A DNA stretch of 64,000 nt, taken from contig JAFYYA010000086.1 in the NCBI GenBank assembly GCA_017557785.1, positions 62,001 through 126,000 of the forward strand. Direction: 5' to 3'. The DNA comes from Salinivirgaceae bacterium. GTDB lineage: Bacteria > Bacteroidota > Bacteroidia > Bacteroidales > SZUA-534. The stretch's first letter is position 1, and every line of letters begins with the position of its first letter. The notes under the pieces are model-generated. The model was not told the origin of the DNA. It did no database searches and saw only the letters and a program-made list of their open reading frames with translations. Positions 27,144 to 35,460 of the stretch are shown piece by piece. Made by a program: the position numbers and the translations under genes.

Positions 27144-27177
27144 AAAACAGGGAACGGAAAAAACCGCACCCTGTTTT
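27144..27177 (-). terminator. Terminator of the carboxylesterase gene
   Basis: AAAACAGGG pairs with CCCTGTTTT, with an inner CGG/CCG stem. On the minus strand a run of seven T follows. Confidence 0.8.
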
Positions 27178-27194
27178 ATTTATTGTTTTGTCTT

Positions 27195-28688
27195 TTAGCG
27201 AGTTCTTTGCTCTGCTTTCAGCGGCTCGCCCAGTGATGAATCTTCAGCATCTTGCTCATTGAGTTTGAAGACCATGAATTGACCGTTTTCAGCAGTGTAT
27301 GGTTTCCAATCGCCGCCGTTGGCACCGTTGGGGTCGCTGTATTTTGCAAAGTTGCTCCATGCGGTGAGCATTTTCTCCGACAGGTCCCAGTCGCCTTGTG
27401 TCCAAGGACGCCAGCAGTGCTTGAGCGATTTGAATACAAACCACAAATCCGACGAGTGGAACGCGCCTTTCAGATAATCCTGCGGATGGCTGCCGTCGTC
27501 GGGCAGGGGACGGGCAAATTGATAAGCCCATGCTTTGTTGCCAACTTCCTGACGGTTAAGGCAGAAATCGGTAATCTGACCAGCCATATTGCCTGCATCG
27601 TTGAGCGTGAAACCAATCATATAAGGTACGTCGGCCAACGAGCCGTCGAGACAGGCGTCGTCGAACGATTTTGGCAGCACATATCCGTCGATGTACGGTG
27701 TGATTGGGCCTGCGGTCAGGCAACTGCGCTTGCCAGTAACCCGCGCGTACAAGGCGCCCAGGGCGTATATTTCTTCGGTCGATGCCGAACGCAACTGTTT
27801 CAAAGTCTTCAGATTAGCCCAGTCGCAGACTTCTTTAATTTGTTCTTCGGCTTGAGCAAGTGTGAGTTGGCTTTGACGGAAGAAGGCGGGAATTCGGGCC
27901 AGTTCTTCTTCGGTGAGCGGCTTCTGCAGTCCGCTTGCGCTCATTATCACAGCCTTGTTGAACAGCCCTTTGGTGAGTGGCGATGCCGAAAGGAATTTGG
28001 TGCTGCGGCCGCCTGCGCTCTGTCCGAAAATCATTACGTTGTCGGGGTCGCCGCCAAACTGCGCGATGTTTTTCTTAACCCATTTCATAACTTCAATTTG
28101 GTCCAGAGTGCCCCAGTTGCCAGTGGCGTGCTCGGGGTCTTCGGCCGATATTTCGGGGTGGGCGAAGAATCCGAACGGTCCCACGCGGTAGTTGAACGTT
28201 ACCAGAACCACGTCTTTAGCGGCCCATTCCTGACCGTCGAATTCAGGTTCCGAGCCCCAGCCTTCGCGCAGTCCGCCGCCGAAAATCCAGATGGCCACGG
28301 GCAGTTTCTTTTCAGGCTGCGCCGATGCTTTGGTGTAGACGTTCAGATAAAGGCAGTCTTCGCTGTAGGCCTTCTCTTCGCCGTAGCCCCACTCGGTGGT
28401 GTATCCGCCGTCGTAGTGAGCGGCTTGGAAAGCAGGATGGCCGAATTGGTCGCAGACCTTGACGCCCTGCCATGGCACAACAGGCTGCGGAGCGCGCCAG
28501 CGGTTCTCGCCAGTCGGCGGTGCGGCATAGGGGATTCCCTTGTAAACCACAACACCCTTAATATCGGTGTTAACGCCCTGAACCTGACCGCCTTCAATAG
28601 TCAGCACGGGGTTTGTGTTGGTGCTGTTTTGTGTCGAGCACGACATCAGCATTGCAACACTGCAAGCAAGTGTGAAAATCTTTCTCAT
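27195..28688 (-). CDS. Exported type-B carboxylesterase
   Basis: A 497-residue alpha/beta-hydrolase of the carboxylesterase type B (para-nitrobenzyl esterase) family. It has a lipoprotein signal with LMSC (Cys17). The family markers GIPYAAPP and EDCLYLNVYT come next, then the oxyanion segment FGGGL and the nucleophile elbow GQSAGG (Ser224). The likely acid and base are Asp364 and His411 (AFHSSDLWFVF). It would hydrolyse ester bonds of an unknown substrate in the periplasm or at the outer membrane. It is a single gene diverging from an acetyltransferase. Confidence 0.9.
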   Translation of the reverse strand: MRKIFTLACSVAMLMSCSTQNSTNTNPVLTIEGGQVQGVNTDIKGVVVYKGIPYAAPPTGENRWRAPQPVVPWQGVKVCDQFGHPAFQAAHYDGGYTTEWGYGEEKAYSEDCLYLNVYTKASAQPEKKLPVAIWIFGGGLREGWGSEPEFDGQEWAAKDVVLVTFNYRVGPFGFFAHPEISAEDPEHATGNWGTLDQIEVMKWVKKNIAQFGGDPDNVMIFGQSAGGRSTKFLSASPLTKGLFNKAVIMSASGLQKPLTEEELARIPAFFRQSQLTLAQAEEQIKEVCDWANLKTLKQLRSASTEEIYALGALYARVTGKRSCLTAGPITPYIDGYVLPKSFDDACLDGSLADVPYMIGFTLNDAGNMAGQITDFCLNRQEVGNKAWAYQFARPLPDDGSHPQDYLKGAFHSSDLWFVFKSLKHCWRPWTQGDWDLSEKMLTAWSNFAKYSDPNGANGGDWKPYTAENGQFMVFKLNEQDAEDSSLGEPLKAEQRTR

Positions 28689-28737
28689 ATAAAAAGTTTT
28701 AGTTCAAAATTTTTTGATGCACCGAAGGTAATTGATT

Positions 28738-28771
28738 TTTGGTAATTGATGTTTTTTAATCTCTATTTTTG
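28738..28771 (+). promoter_or_regulatory. Candidate promoter of the GNAT gene
   Basis: TTTG (28738-28741) and TATTTTTG (28764-28771) are separated by 22 bp. The leader that follows is made of ACTTAAA-like repeats. Confidence 0.45.
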
Positions 28772-28785
28772 CCCCGCAAAGCACT

Positions 28786-28838
28786 TATAACTTAAAACTC
28801 AAAAACTTACAACGTCCCAACTTAAAACCTATAACTTC
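28786..28838. repeat. Degenerate heptad repeat in the GNAT leader
   Basis: Words such as ACTTATA, ACTTAAA, ACTCAAA, ACTTACA, ACTTAAA and ACCTATA succeed each other with period 7 to 8 right up to the ATG, so they would be transcribed. Confidence 0.55.
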
Positions 28839-29309
28839 ATGACCACCATTCGACCCCTGAAGGACAGTGAGTTACCGCTTCTCAACGATTTTCTCTATTT
28901 GGCCATTTTCGTGCCCGAAGGCGTACAAGCGCCACCGCGCGAGATTATCAATCTGCCCGAACTGCGTGTTTATGTCGATGATTTCGGGTCGCAGCCCGAC
29001 GACCATTGCCTTGTGGCCGAAACCGACGGTGCGGTTGTGGGTGCGGTGTGGGTGCGCGATATGCCCGATTTTGGCCACGTTGCTGATGGCGTGCCGTCGT
29101 TTGCCATTTCGGTCAGGCCCGAATATCGCGGAAGCGGCATTGGCACAAACTTGATGCGCTCAATGCTAGACCATCTGCGGCAGCGTGGCTACAAAAAAGC
29201 GTCATTATCAGTTCAGAAAGCCAACTATGCCGCACGGATGTACCAGAAATTGGGCTTCCGCACCACCGGAGAGAACGACGAAGAATATATAATGGTGTAT
29301 GAGTTTTAG
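28839..29309 (+). CDS. GNAT-family N-acetyltransferase
   Basis: A 156-residue acetyl-CoA-dependent acetyltransferase. Motif A is complete: SVRPEYRGSGIGTNLM (R97-x-x-G-x-G at the pyrophosphate loop), followed by helix LRQRGYKKASLSV and motif B NYAARMYQKLGFRTTG. The N-terminal half supplies the acceptor site, which cannot be assigned. It is a single gene with its own promoter. Confidence 0.88.
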   Translation: MTTIRPLKDSELPLLNDFLYLAIFVPEGVQAPPREIINLPELRVYVDDFGSQPDDHCLVAETDGAVVGAVWVRDMPDFGHVADGVPSFAISVRPEYRGSGIGTNLMRSMLDHLRQRGYKKASLSVQKANYAARMYQKLGFRTTGENDEEYIMVYEF

Positions 29310-29345
29310 CGGCAGATGCTTTCGTGAGCCGCAGGCGTTCAGTTT

Positions 29346-29379
29346 TTTGTTTAGCAGCACCAATAATTTTATATATTTG
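29346..29379 (+). promoter_or_regulatory. Candidate promoter of the secreted protein at 29406
   Basis: TTTG (29346-29349), a 22-bp spacer and TATATTTG (29372-29379, exact consensus) precede the ATG by 26 nt. Confidence 0.5.
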
Positions 29380-29405
29380 CACCCGATTTTTTAGAAAAAT
29401 AGTCT

Positions 29406-30605
29406 ATGAAAGGAGCAAAACCAATAATGTTATTGTCAGCAACGTTATTGACAATTAGCGCATTAGCACAGCAAGGCGTATTCTATTACGTTAACACAAA
29501 CGCCGAACTCATCAATTCGAAAACAACTGATGTCGTATTGAACGACAACGGAATGGTGATTCTGAACGAGTGTTCCGATGCGAAATATGAGAAACCGGCG
29601 GTTCAACTTATCGAATTGAACAAAAGTTTCATAAAGACATCTGAGAACATTGTTGCGGTTAATAACTTGCATAGTGTCAGTACAATCGCCAAATACTCGA
29701 ATGGCAACTACGGCATTTTTGCAAACGCCAATGAGTCACCTGTAAAATTGAACGTATCAGGCAGTTATAAGGAACTTAACCAAACACCACTTGCTGACCA
29801 GAAGGACCAGACCATTGTGGGAAAGGTTATAGTTGACAAACAAATTTTGGTTGTTTCAACCTTGTCGGCCAGCAAAGACAAATATGCTATTGTGCTTAGC
29901 AGTTTCGATGCCGCAACAGGCGATAAGCAATGGAGCAAGATTGTTTCGAGCGAGACCAACGAGTCGGCCGATGCCATTGTTGGCGACAACGCAGGTAGCG
30001 TGGTTGTTCTGGGCCGGAAATACAACGATAACGCAACAGAGTACATTCCAATACTTTACAAACTTGATACTAAGGGCGGAATTGTATGGAAAAAAAGCGG
30101 TGTTGACATGCCGTCAAATTTCTATTCACAAAGTCTGGCGGTTTCAGCCAATGGTGATATTTTCTATGCCTGCGGTTTGACTCAGCGTTCGGGCATGTTG
30201 CAGACCAAGTTGATTAAACTCGATGCCAACGGAAACACCAAACGCAACATCAACATCAACGAGTTCACCGGCAACGGCGTACTTAGCCTGTCATCGGGCA
30301 AGATTCTGCTTTATGGCTCGCGGTTCTATACTGATAGCAAGCAGGTCGTGACCAAAGGTGCATACGTCATTCTCGATGCCGATTTGAATGAGTTGAACAA
30401 CAAATCGTTGGGTGTTAACGACAAACCTGATTCTGATTTCAACTACAACACAACAAGTAGTTCCGATTTGCAGGCTGCTCTTGAACTTGAGTCGGGCAGC
30501 GTAGTTATGGTTGGAAAGGTTACAATGCCACAAGCAGGTAGTTCATCTGAGAAGCAGAACAACACAATAGTTGTCGTGGCTGATGCCTATGGCAATTACA
30601 AATAA
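29406..30605 (+). CDS. Exported beta-propeller-like protein of unknown function
   Basis: A 399-residue product with a signal peptide (MKGAKPIMLLSATLLTISALAQ). Repeated strand units follow, of the kind found in blade proteins, for example SSFDAATGDKQWSKIVSS, LYKLDTKGGIVWKKSG and LIKLDANGNTKRNI. The D-x-x-G-x-x-x-W-x-K pattern is typical of PQQ/quinoprotein-like propellers. No catalytic motif is visible. It stands alone between a promoter and a terminator. Confidence 0.65.
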   Translation: MKGAKPIMLLSATLLTISALAQQGVFYYVNTNAELINSKTTDVVLNDNGMVILNECSDAKYEKPAVQLIELNKSFIKTSENIVAVNNLHSVSTIAKYSNGNYGIFANANESPVKLNVSGSYKELNQTPLADQKDQTIVGKVIVDKQILVVSTLSASKDKYAIVLSSFDAATGDKQWSKIVSSETNESADAIVGDNAGSVVVLGRKYNDNATEYIPILYKLDTKGGIVWKKSGVDMPSNFYSQSLAVSANGDIFYACGLTQRSGMLQTKLIKLDANGNTKRNININEFTGNGVLSLSSGKILLYGSRFYTDSKQVVTKGAYVILDADLNELNNKSLGVNDKPDSDFNYNTTSSSDLQAALELESGSVVMVGKVTMPQAGSSSEKQNNTIVVVADAYGNYK

Positions 30606-30628
30606 TGCGGTTGTCGCATAAACTTACA

Positions 30629-30660
30629 AAAGACATTCTGGTAGCAGGATGTCTTTTTTT
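30629..30660 (+). terminator. Terminator after the propeller-like gene
   Basis: AAAAGACAT pairs with ATGTCTTTT around a 12-nt loop, followed by a T-run. Confidence 0.75.
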
Positions 30661-30796
30661 GTGTGCGTACGATAGATAGTAAGGAATGTATTTATGTATC
30701 GAAGTTGAGACTCAATCCCGCCTAAAAATGCATTTTGGGTCGTATATACATGCAAAAATGCCGTTTTTTTAGTGTATTTTTGGCTGCTTTTGGCCG

Positions 30797-30901
30797 CCGT
30801 TCGTTAAGTCAAACTTGCCGTTTATTTGCTAAACACTACCGTTTATTTGCTAAACACTACCGTTTATTAAGTCAAACCTACCGTTTGTTAAGTCACCCAG
30901 T
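30797..30901 (+). repeat. Five tandem 21-bp repeats
   Basis: Five units start at 30797, 30818, 30839, 30860 and 30881. Each begins CCGTT(T/C). Units 2 and 3 are identical, and units 1, 4 and 5 share a TTAAGTCA core. A 61-codon frame (30735-30920) reads through them as heptapeptides such as YRLFAKH and YRLLSQT, but coding is doubtful. The rest of the 410-bp gap holds only the terminator above and an AT-rich leader. Confidence 0.85.
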
Positions 30902-31016
30902 CTGGCTCTTTTTTTCTTAAATAATTCGTCTCACCTTTGTTTTATCAATTAAAGCACGAAAAATTGAAGTATTATATGTATTATTGTATCAATTTCTTTA
31001 TTTAATCTTAATGCTT

Positions 31017-31526
31017 ATGAAGAAAGTTTATTTAATCGTTATTGGGTTGTTGTTTGTCATTCATAATGTGGCAAATGCTCAAGACGACAAGTTCAAGGCT
31101 CTCTTCATATACAACTTTACGAAGTATATGGAATGGCCTGAGGCGAAACGTTCTGGAGACTTTAAAATTGGTATTTTGGGTAATTCGCCAATTACCAATG
31201 AGTTGAAGGCCTTTACTGCAAAAAAGACCGTCGGTCAGCAGAAAATTGTGGTTGAGGAGATTATGGCAATCGCCGATTGCTATAAGTACCACATTGTTTT
31301 TGTTCCGACAAAGGCGTCTTCAAATGTGGAGGAAATAGTACAAAGCGTTGCAAAGAAAGGCGTGCTTGTCGTTACTGACAAGCAAGGAATGGCAGCTGCG
31401 CTGTCAGGCATTAATTTTGTCAAAGATGATGGACAGCAGACTTTCGAAATTAGCGTCAAGCACATACATGAGCAAGGCGTGAACGCAGGTAAGAGCTTAC
31501 TGTCTTTGGGAATAGCAGTAGATTAG
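31017..31526 (+). CDS. YfiR-like periplasmic protein (DUF4154)
   Basis: A 169-residue product with a signal peptide (MKKVYLIVIGLLFVIHNVANAQ). The YfiR/DUF4154 core follows: KALFIYNFTKYMEWP, FKIGILGNSPI, HIVFVPTKASS, GVLVVTDKQGM, INFVKDDGQQTFEISVKHIHEQG and a final KSLLSLG. In Pseudomonas YfiR restrains a membrane diguanylate cyclase, but no cyclase gene is beside this one. It lies 22 nt before a TonB-dependent receptor, a pairing seen in many Gram-negative bacteria. ATG 31017 gives the proper signal peptide, and an in-frame frame extends to 30984. Confidence 0.88.
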   Translation: MKKVYLIVIGLLFVIHNVANAQDDKFKALFIYNFTKYMEWPEAKRSGDFKIGILGNSPITNELKAFTAKKTVGQQKIVVEEIMAIADCYKYHIVFVPTKASSNVEEIVQSVAKKGVLVVTDKQGMAAALSGINFVKDDGQQTFEISVKHIHEQGVNAGKSLLSLGIAVD

Positions 31527-31548
31527 TCGAACATTTAAAATAGTAATC

Positions 31549-34302
31549 ATGTTAAAGAAAATATTACTCTGTTTTACTGTCGTCGCAATGGTTTCGACAC
31601 AATCATTCGGACAGAAAAAAGATGTTTCACAATTGACTCGTAGCGACATTCTTTCTATGTCGTACGAGGAATTGGCGGATATGCCGATTGAAGATGTCAT
31701 GCAACTGACCAAGATTTTGGGCGTATCGCTCAACGAACTTTACGAAATGCTTTTGAACAAAGATGTTACTTCTGCTTCGAAGAAGGCCGAGAGTAGTTTC
31801 GACTCGCCGCTTTCGACTACCGTACTTTCGTATGATGAGATTGTGGCTTCAGGCGCGCGCAACATTCAGGAGGCTATGCGTTTGGTGCCAGGTGTCATTG
31901 TCCGTGAAAAGACTAATGGCAACTACGATATTCACATCCGTGGCAACAACAACATTCCTGACGAGAACCTTACGGTTTACACCGAGAACTCGATGACACT
32001 TGTCATGATTGACAACCGTCCGATATACAACTATATTAATGGTGGCACGTTCTGGGAGTCATTCCCTATTGATATCGCCGATGTTGATCGTATTGAGGTG
32101 GTTCGTGGTGCGGCAAGTGCTCTTTATGGTGCCAATGCCGTAACTGGTGTTATCAACATCATCACTAAGAACCCTGAGTCGGAGGAATTGCATGTCAATG
32201 GTCAGATTCAGGGCGGAAACCTTGGCTCGTATATGGGAAGCCTGAACGTTGGACAGAACATTGGTAAATTCGGCTATCGTGTTTCGGGTAACTATCAGAA
32301 AATGAAACGTACAACCGATAAATTTTATGTTTTCCAGTACGATTCACTATTCAATCGTGACGATATCCAGACACTGCCCGACAAAACAAGCAGTTGGCTG
32401 ACAGTGTTTAACCCTATGGAGAAGATAGAAGACTGGCATCCGTATCCCGAAACTGCTGTTGACCGTTTTGGTGTGAACGCCAATTTGTATTTCAATCCGG
32501 CCGACGATATCAACTTTGTTTTGAGCGGTGGTTATCAAGATTCATACATCAACTCGTCATCGTTTGGTGATCCGTCAATCTCAGTAACAGGCCGCGAAAT
32601 AAAAAGTTCGTATTTCAATTTTATAGGCAAGGCAAAAGGTCTGACACTGCAGTCGAATATGCTGTTTGCCGAGCAGGACATTGTGTATAAGAATGTCGGT
32701 TTCAAGGCCGATGCCCGCACATTCAACGTCAATGCCGAATATGATATTTATGTTGGCGGCTTGAATATCCGCCCGGGAATTTCGTTCCAGAATGCTCGCT
32801 ACGACGACACCCCATATCTGATTGCCGATACCACTGGCAAATACTCATCGGGTTATATGAATGGAGTGTGCAGCTTCCACTCAATAGCAGGTTCGCTTCG
32901 TCTCGATTACAAAATGCTTGACGAGAAACTGCGCTTCATTATGGGCGGACGTTTTGAGAAATTCAACACATCAGACGATTTGTATTTCCCGTTCCAATTT
33001 GTGGCAAGCTACAATGTGAACGATAAGCACATGTTCCGCGTGGTTGGTTCAATGGCTAACCGCAGTCCGTTCATTGTCGATTCATATTCGAATTTCGACT
33101 GGAACCGTCAGGGACGTCCTTTCCCGTCGCATTTAAAATTCGAAGGCAGCAAAGATCAGAAGCTGGCATCTACAAAAAATGTGGAAGTGGGCTATCGTGT
33201 TCGTCCTGTCCGCAACTTGTTTGTTGAAGCAGAGGTATTCATGTCGTCAACAAAGAATTTTGGTTGCTTGTTGCCGGAGTCGATGACTGCATATTTGTAC
33301 GATTCGTTGTCATTTAATGTGAGTGCACCTGATCCTATTGGCACGATCCCTGTGAAGATTGCTGCGCCGGCTCAGGCTATTCCTAATGTGGTTAATTTGA
33401 AATATCAAAACATCGATGTTAAAGCAAACCAGTATGGAGTTACATTGAATGCGGAATGGGTGGCTAATGAGAAGTTGGTTTTCAAGGCATTTGGCACTTA
33501 TCAGATTACAAAGTTGAAAGACCACAACTGTTATAACAACTCTGCAATCATAACCGACATGACAACTCTTGCCGCCTATAAGTATAAAGCAACACAAGGT
33601 GCTAACAAGGTTGGGGCAACAGTGAATAATTATTTTGATGTTCCTTTGAATGTGCAAATTCCCGGTAAACTTGCAGATAGCGAAAGTGATTTGCATCAAG
33701 GAATTGAAGCAGGAGTGACCAAGCAGATGTTAATCGGGCAAATGATGCAAGCAGGTTTAACAAAGGAGCAGGCAGTGGCACAAGTCGCACAAATGGCAGC
33801 GGCACAATCTGATGAGTGGAAAACAGCTGCTGCACAAGTTCATGCTTTGACTGAGGGCAAATTAACTTTGGCTGAACCAATTTCCGGAATACCCGCAGTG
33901 GAAGTCTCGGAAAAATATAATGCCGATGAGTATCACCAAACTCTTCAGCAACTTGCAGGCGCGGGATTGGTTAATTACGACGGCCGTTACGAGAATAAAG
34001 AAATCACCCACAAGGCAACACCAAGTTTCTTTGGCGGTTTCAGTGTTAACTACACCCCAATTGAAAAATTGAATATCTATGCCAGCGGTAATTTCTACTC
34101 AAAACAAACCTATAGGACTTCGAATGGTTCGTTTGAGACTGACCCGAAATTCACGGCCAACATGAAAGTGTCTTACAAGTTTTGGAAAGACAACGCAGTA
34201 TTTGTCAATGCCCGCAACGTCTTTGGCGACAAGAAGCAAGAGTTTGCCTGGACTGATGAGACTCGGGGTTGCTACCTTGTCGGTCTTGATTTGAAATTCT
34301 AA
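31549..34302 (+). CDS. TonB-dependent outer-membrane receptor
   Basis: The 917-residue product has a signal peptide. A short N-terminal segment (SYEELADMPIEDVMQ...VTSASKK) is typical of receptors linked to YfiR genes. The plug domain follows (IVASGARNIQEAMRLVPGVIV, IRGNNN, RIEVVRGAASALYGANAVTGVINIITK), then a 22-strand-type barrel ending in a terminal aromatic strand (CYLVGLDLKF). There is no CarboxypepD-like N-terminal domain and no SusD partner, so glycan import by a Sus system is unlikely. The ligand is unknown. An Ala/Gln/Met-rich helical insert (about residues 700-805) interrupts the barrel. Confidence 0.92.
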   Translation: MLKKILLCFTVVAMVSTQSFGQKKDVSQLTRSDILSMSYEELADMPIEDVMQLTKILGVSLNELYEMLLNKDVTSASKKAESSFDSPLSTTVLSYDEIVASGARNIQEAMRLVPGVIVREKTNGNYDIHIRGNNNIPDENLTVYTENSMTLVMIDNRPIYNYINGGTFWESFPIDIADVDRIEVVRGAASALYGANAVTGVINIITKNPESEELHVNGQIQGGNLGSYMGSLNVGQNIGKFGYRVSGNYQKMKRTTDKFYVFQYDSLFNRDDIQTLPDKTSSWLTVFNPMEKIEDWHPYPETAVDRFGVNANLYFNPADDINFVLSGGYQDSYINSSSFGDPSISVTGREIKSSYFNFIGKAKGLTLQSNMLFAEQDIVYKNVGFKADARTFNVNAEYDIYVGGLNIRPGISFQNARYDDTPYLIADTTGKYSSGYMNGVCSFHSIAGSLRLDYKMLDEKLRFIMGGRFEKFNTSDDLYFPFQFVASYNVNDKHMFRVVGSMANRSPFIVDSYSNFDWNRQGRPFPSHLKFEGSKDQKLASTKNVEVGYRVRPVRNLFVEAEVFMSSTKNFGCLLPESMTAYLYDSLSFNVSAPDPIGTIPVKIAAPAQAIPNVVNLKYQNIDVKANQYGVTLNAEWVANEKLVFKAFGTYQITKLKDHNCYNNSAIITDMTTLAAYKYKATQGANKVGATVNNYFDVPLNVQIPGKLADSESDLHQGIEAGVTKQMLIGQMMQAGLTKEQAVAQVAQMAAAQSDEWKTAAAQVHALTEGKLTLAEPISGIPAVEVSEKYNADEYHQTLQQLAGAGLVNYDGRYENKEITHKATPSFFGGFSVNYTPIEKLNIYASGNFYSKQTYRTSNGSFETDPKFTANMKVSYKFWKDNAVFVNARNVFGDKKQEFAWTDETRGCYLVGLDLKF

Positions 34303-34324
34303 TACACCTATTATATATAGGAAC

Positions 34325-34354
34325 AAAAAAGGCGGCTTTTGAGTCGCCTTTTTT
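34325..34354 (+). terminator. Terminator after the TonB-dependent receptor
   Basis: AAAAAAGGCGGC pairs with GTCGCCTTTTTT (one G-U pair) around a short loop. Confidence 0.85.
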
Positions 34355-34499
34355 TGTTGTCGGCGCATTGATGATGGAGAAAAACTGCCTATGTGGGTGT
34401 TCATAAAAGTCAACCATCTTGGTTGAAAGTTGCGTTTTGTCCTTAATTATTGGGCTTTGCGCCTGTGGAAGTTATTTTTCAAAATATTTATTTTGAGAG

Positions 34500-34531
34500 T
34501 ATTGATTAAGAAGAAATTGTTTTTACCTTTG
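34500..34531 (+). promoter_or_regulatory. Promoter of the str-S10-spc-alpha operon
   Basis: TTG (34502-34504) and TACCTTTG (34524-34531, exact TAnnTTTG) are 19 bp apart. The start would lie near 34538, giving a leader of about 40 nt before rpsL. The A/T-rich upstream sequence could act as an UP element. Confidence 0.55.
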
Positions 34532-34577
34532 CGAACCGATTTTTGCGGAGAATTATGTACATTTTATTAATAAAAAT

Positions 34578-34952
34578 ATGCCAACTATACAACAATTAGT
34601 AAGAAAAGGGCGAGTAGAGATGGACAAGAAGAGCAAGGCACCAGCCTTGGATTCATGCCCGCAGCGCCGTGGTGTTTGTGTTCGTGTTTACACCACAACG
34701 CCTAAAAAGCCAAACTCAGCCATGCGCAAAGTGGCCAGGGTTCGTTTAACAAATGGTAAGGAAGTCAACTCTTACATTCCGGGAGAGGGTCACAATCTGC
34801 AGGAGCACTCAATTGTGATGATCCGCGGAGGTCGTGTTAAGGATCTACCAGGTGTTCGTTACCACATCATTCGTGGTGCTTTGGATACATCGGGAGTAGA
34901 GGGACGTAAACAGCGTCGCTCAAAGTATGGTGCTAAAAGACCTAAAAAATAA
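34578..34952 (+). CDS. rpsL: 30S ribosomal protein S12
   Basis: The 124-residue S12 sits at the decoding centre of the small subunit. It carries [12 protein letters not shown], the [22 protein letters not shown] core with the streptomycin-site lysine unaltered, and [19 protein letters not shown]. It is the first gene of the 17-kb translation operon, with rpsG 18 nt downstream. Confidence 0.98.
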   Translation: MPTIQQLVRKGRVEMDKKSKAPALDSCPQRRGVCVRVYTTTPKKPNSAMRKVARVRLTNGKEVNSYIPGEGHNLQEHSIVMIRGGRVKDLPGVRYHIIRGALDTSGVEGRKQRRSKYGAKRPKK

Positions 34953-34970
34953 TTTTATCAATAAAGTAAA

Positions 34971-35447
34971 ATGAGAAAATCAAAACCAAAGAGTAGGATT
35001 CTGTTACCGGATCCAAAGTTCAATGACGTATTGGTTACCCGTTTTGTCAACAACCTGATGTTGGACGGGAAAAAGAGCATCGCATACGAGATTTTCTATG
35101 ACTCGCTTGAGATGGTTGGTGCAAAAATGAAAGATAAGGAATTGACCCCGCTTGACATCTGGAAAAAAGCACTTCAGAATGTAACACCACAAGTTGAGGT
35201 TCGTAGCCGCCGTGTGGGTGGTGCAACATTCCAAATTCCGCAGGAAATCCGTGAGACCCGCAAAGTGGCCATGAGTATGAAGAATATGATTCTGTTCGCC
35301 CGCAAACGTGCTGGTCACTCAATGGCAGAGAAACTTTCGGCAGAGATAATTGCCGCATTCAACGAAGAAGGTGGCGCATTCAAGAGGAAAGAAGAAATCC
35401 ACCGTATGGCTGAGGCCAACAAGGCATTCTCACACTTCCGCTTTTAA
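34971..35447 (+). CDS. rpsG: 30S ribosomal protein S7
   Basis: The 158-residue S7 nucleates the head of the 30S subunit and contacts the E site. Markers are [48 protein letters not shown] and the C-terminal [12 protein letters not shown]. It lies 13 nt before fusA. Confidence 0.98.
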   Translation: MRKSKPKSRILLPDPKFNDVLVTRFVNNLMLDGKKSIAYEIFYDSLEMVGAKMKDKELTPLDIWKKALQNVTPQVEVRSRRVGGATFQIPQEIRETRKVAMSMKNMILFARKRAGHSMAEKLSAEIIAAFNEEGGAFKRKEEIHRMAEANKAFSHFRF

Positions 35448-35460
35448 TTAGAAGAATAAA

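Noticed and set aside
27252..28745. 497-codon open frame antisense to the carboxylesterase
   Set aside because: The sense strand has signal peptide and catalytic motifs. The antisense translation shows none and is a mirror frame.
30797..30901. CRISPR array
   Set aside because: The units are adjacent with no unique spacers, and no cas gene is present.
30735..30920. 61-codon frame through the 21-bp repeats as a gene
   Set aside because: Openness follows from a repeat length divisible by three. There is no export signal, promoter or homology, so it is reported only as a repeat.
34405..34430. CAACC-ATCTT-GGTTG hairpin before the ribosomal operon as an autoregulatory leader
   Set aside because: It lies about 90 bp upstream of the likely promoter, so it would not be in the operon mRNA.
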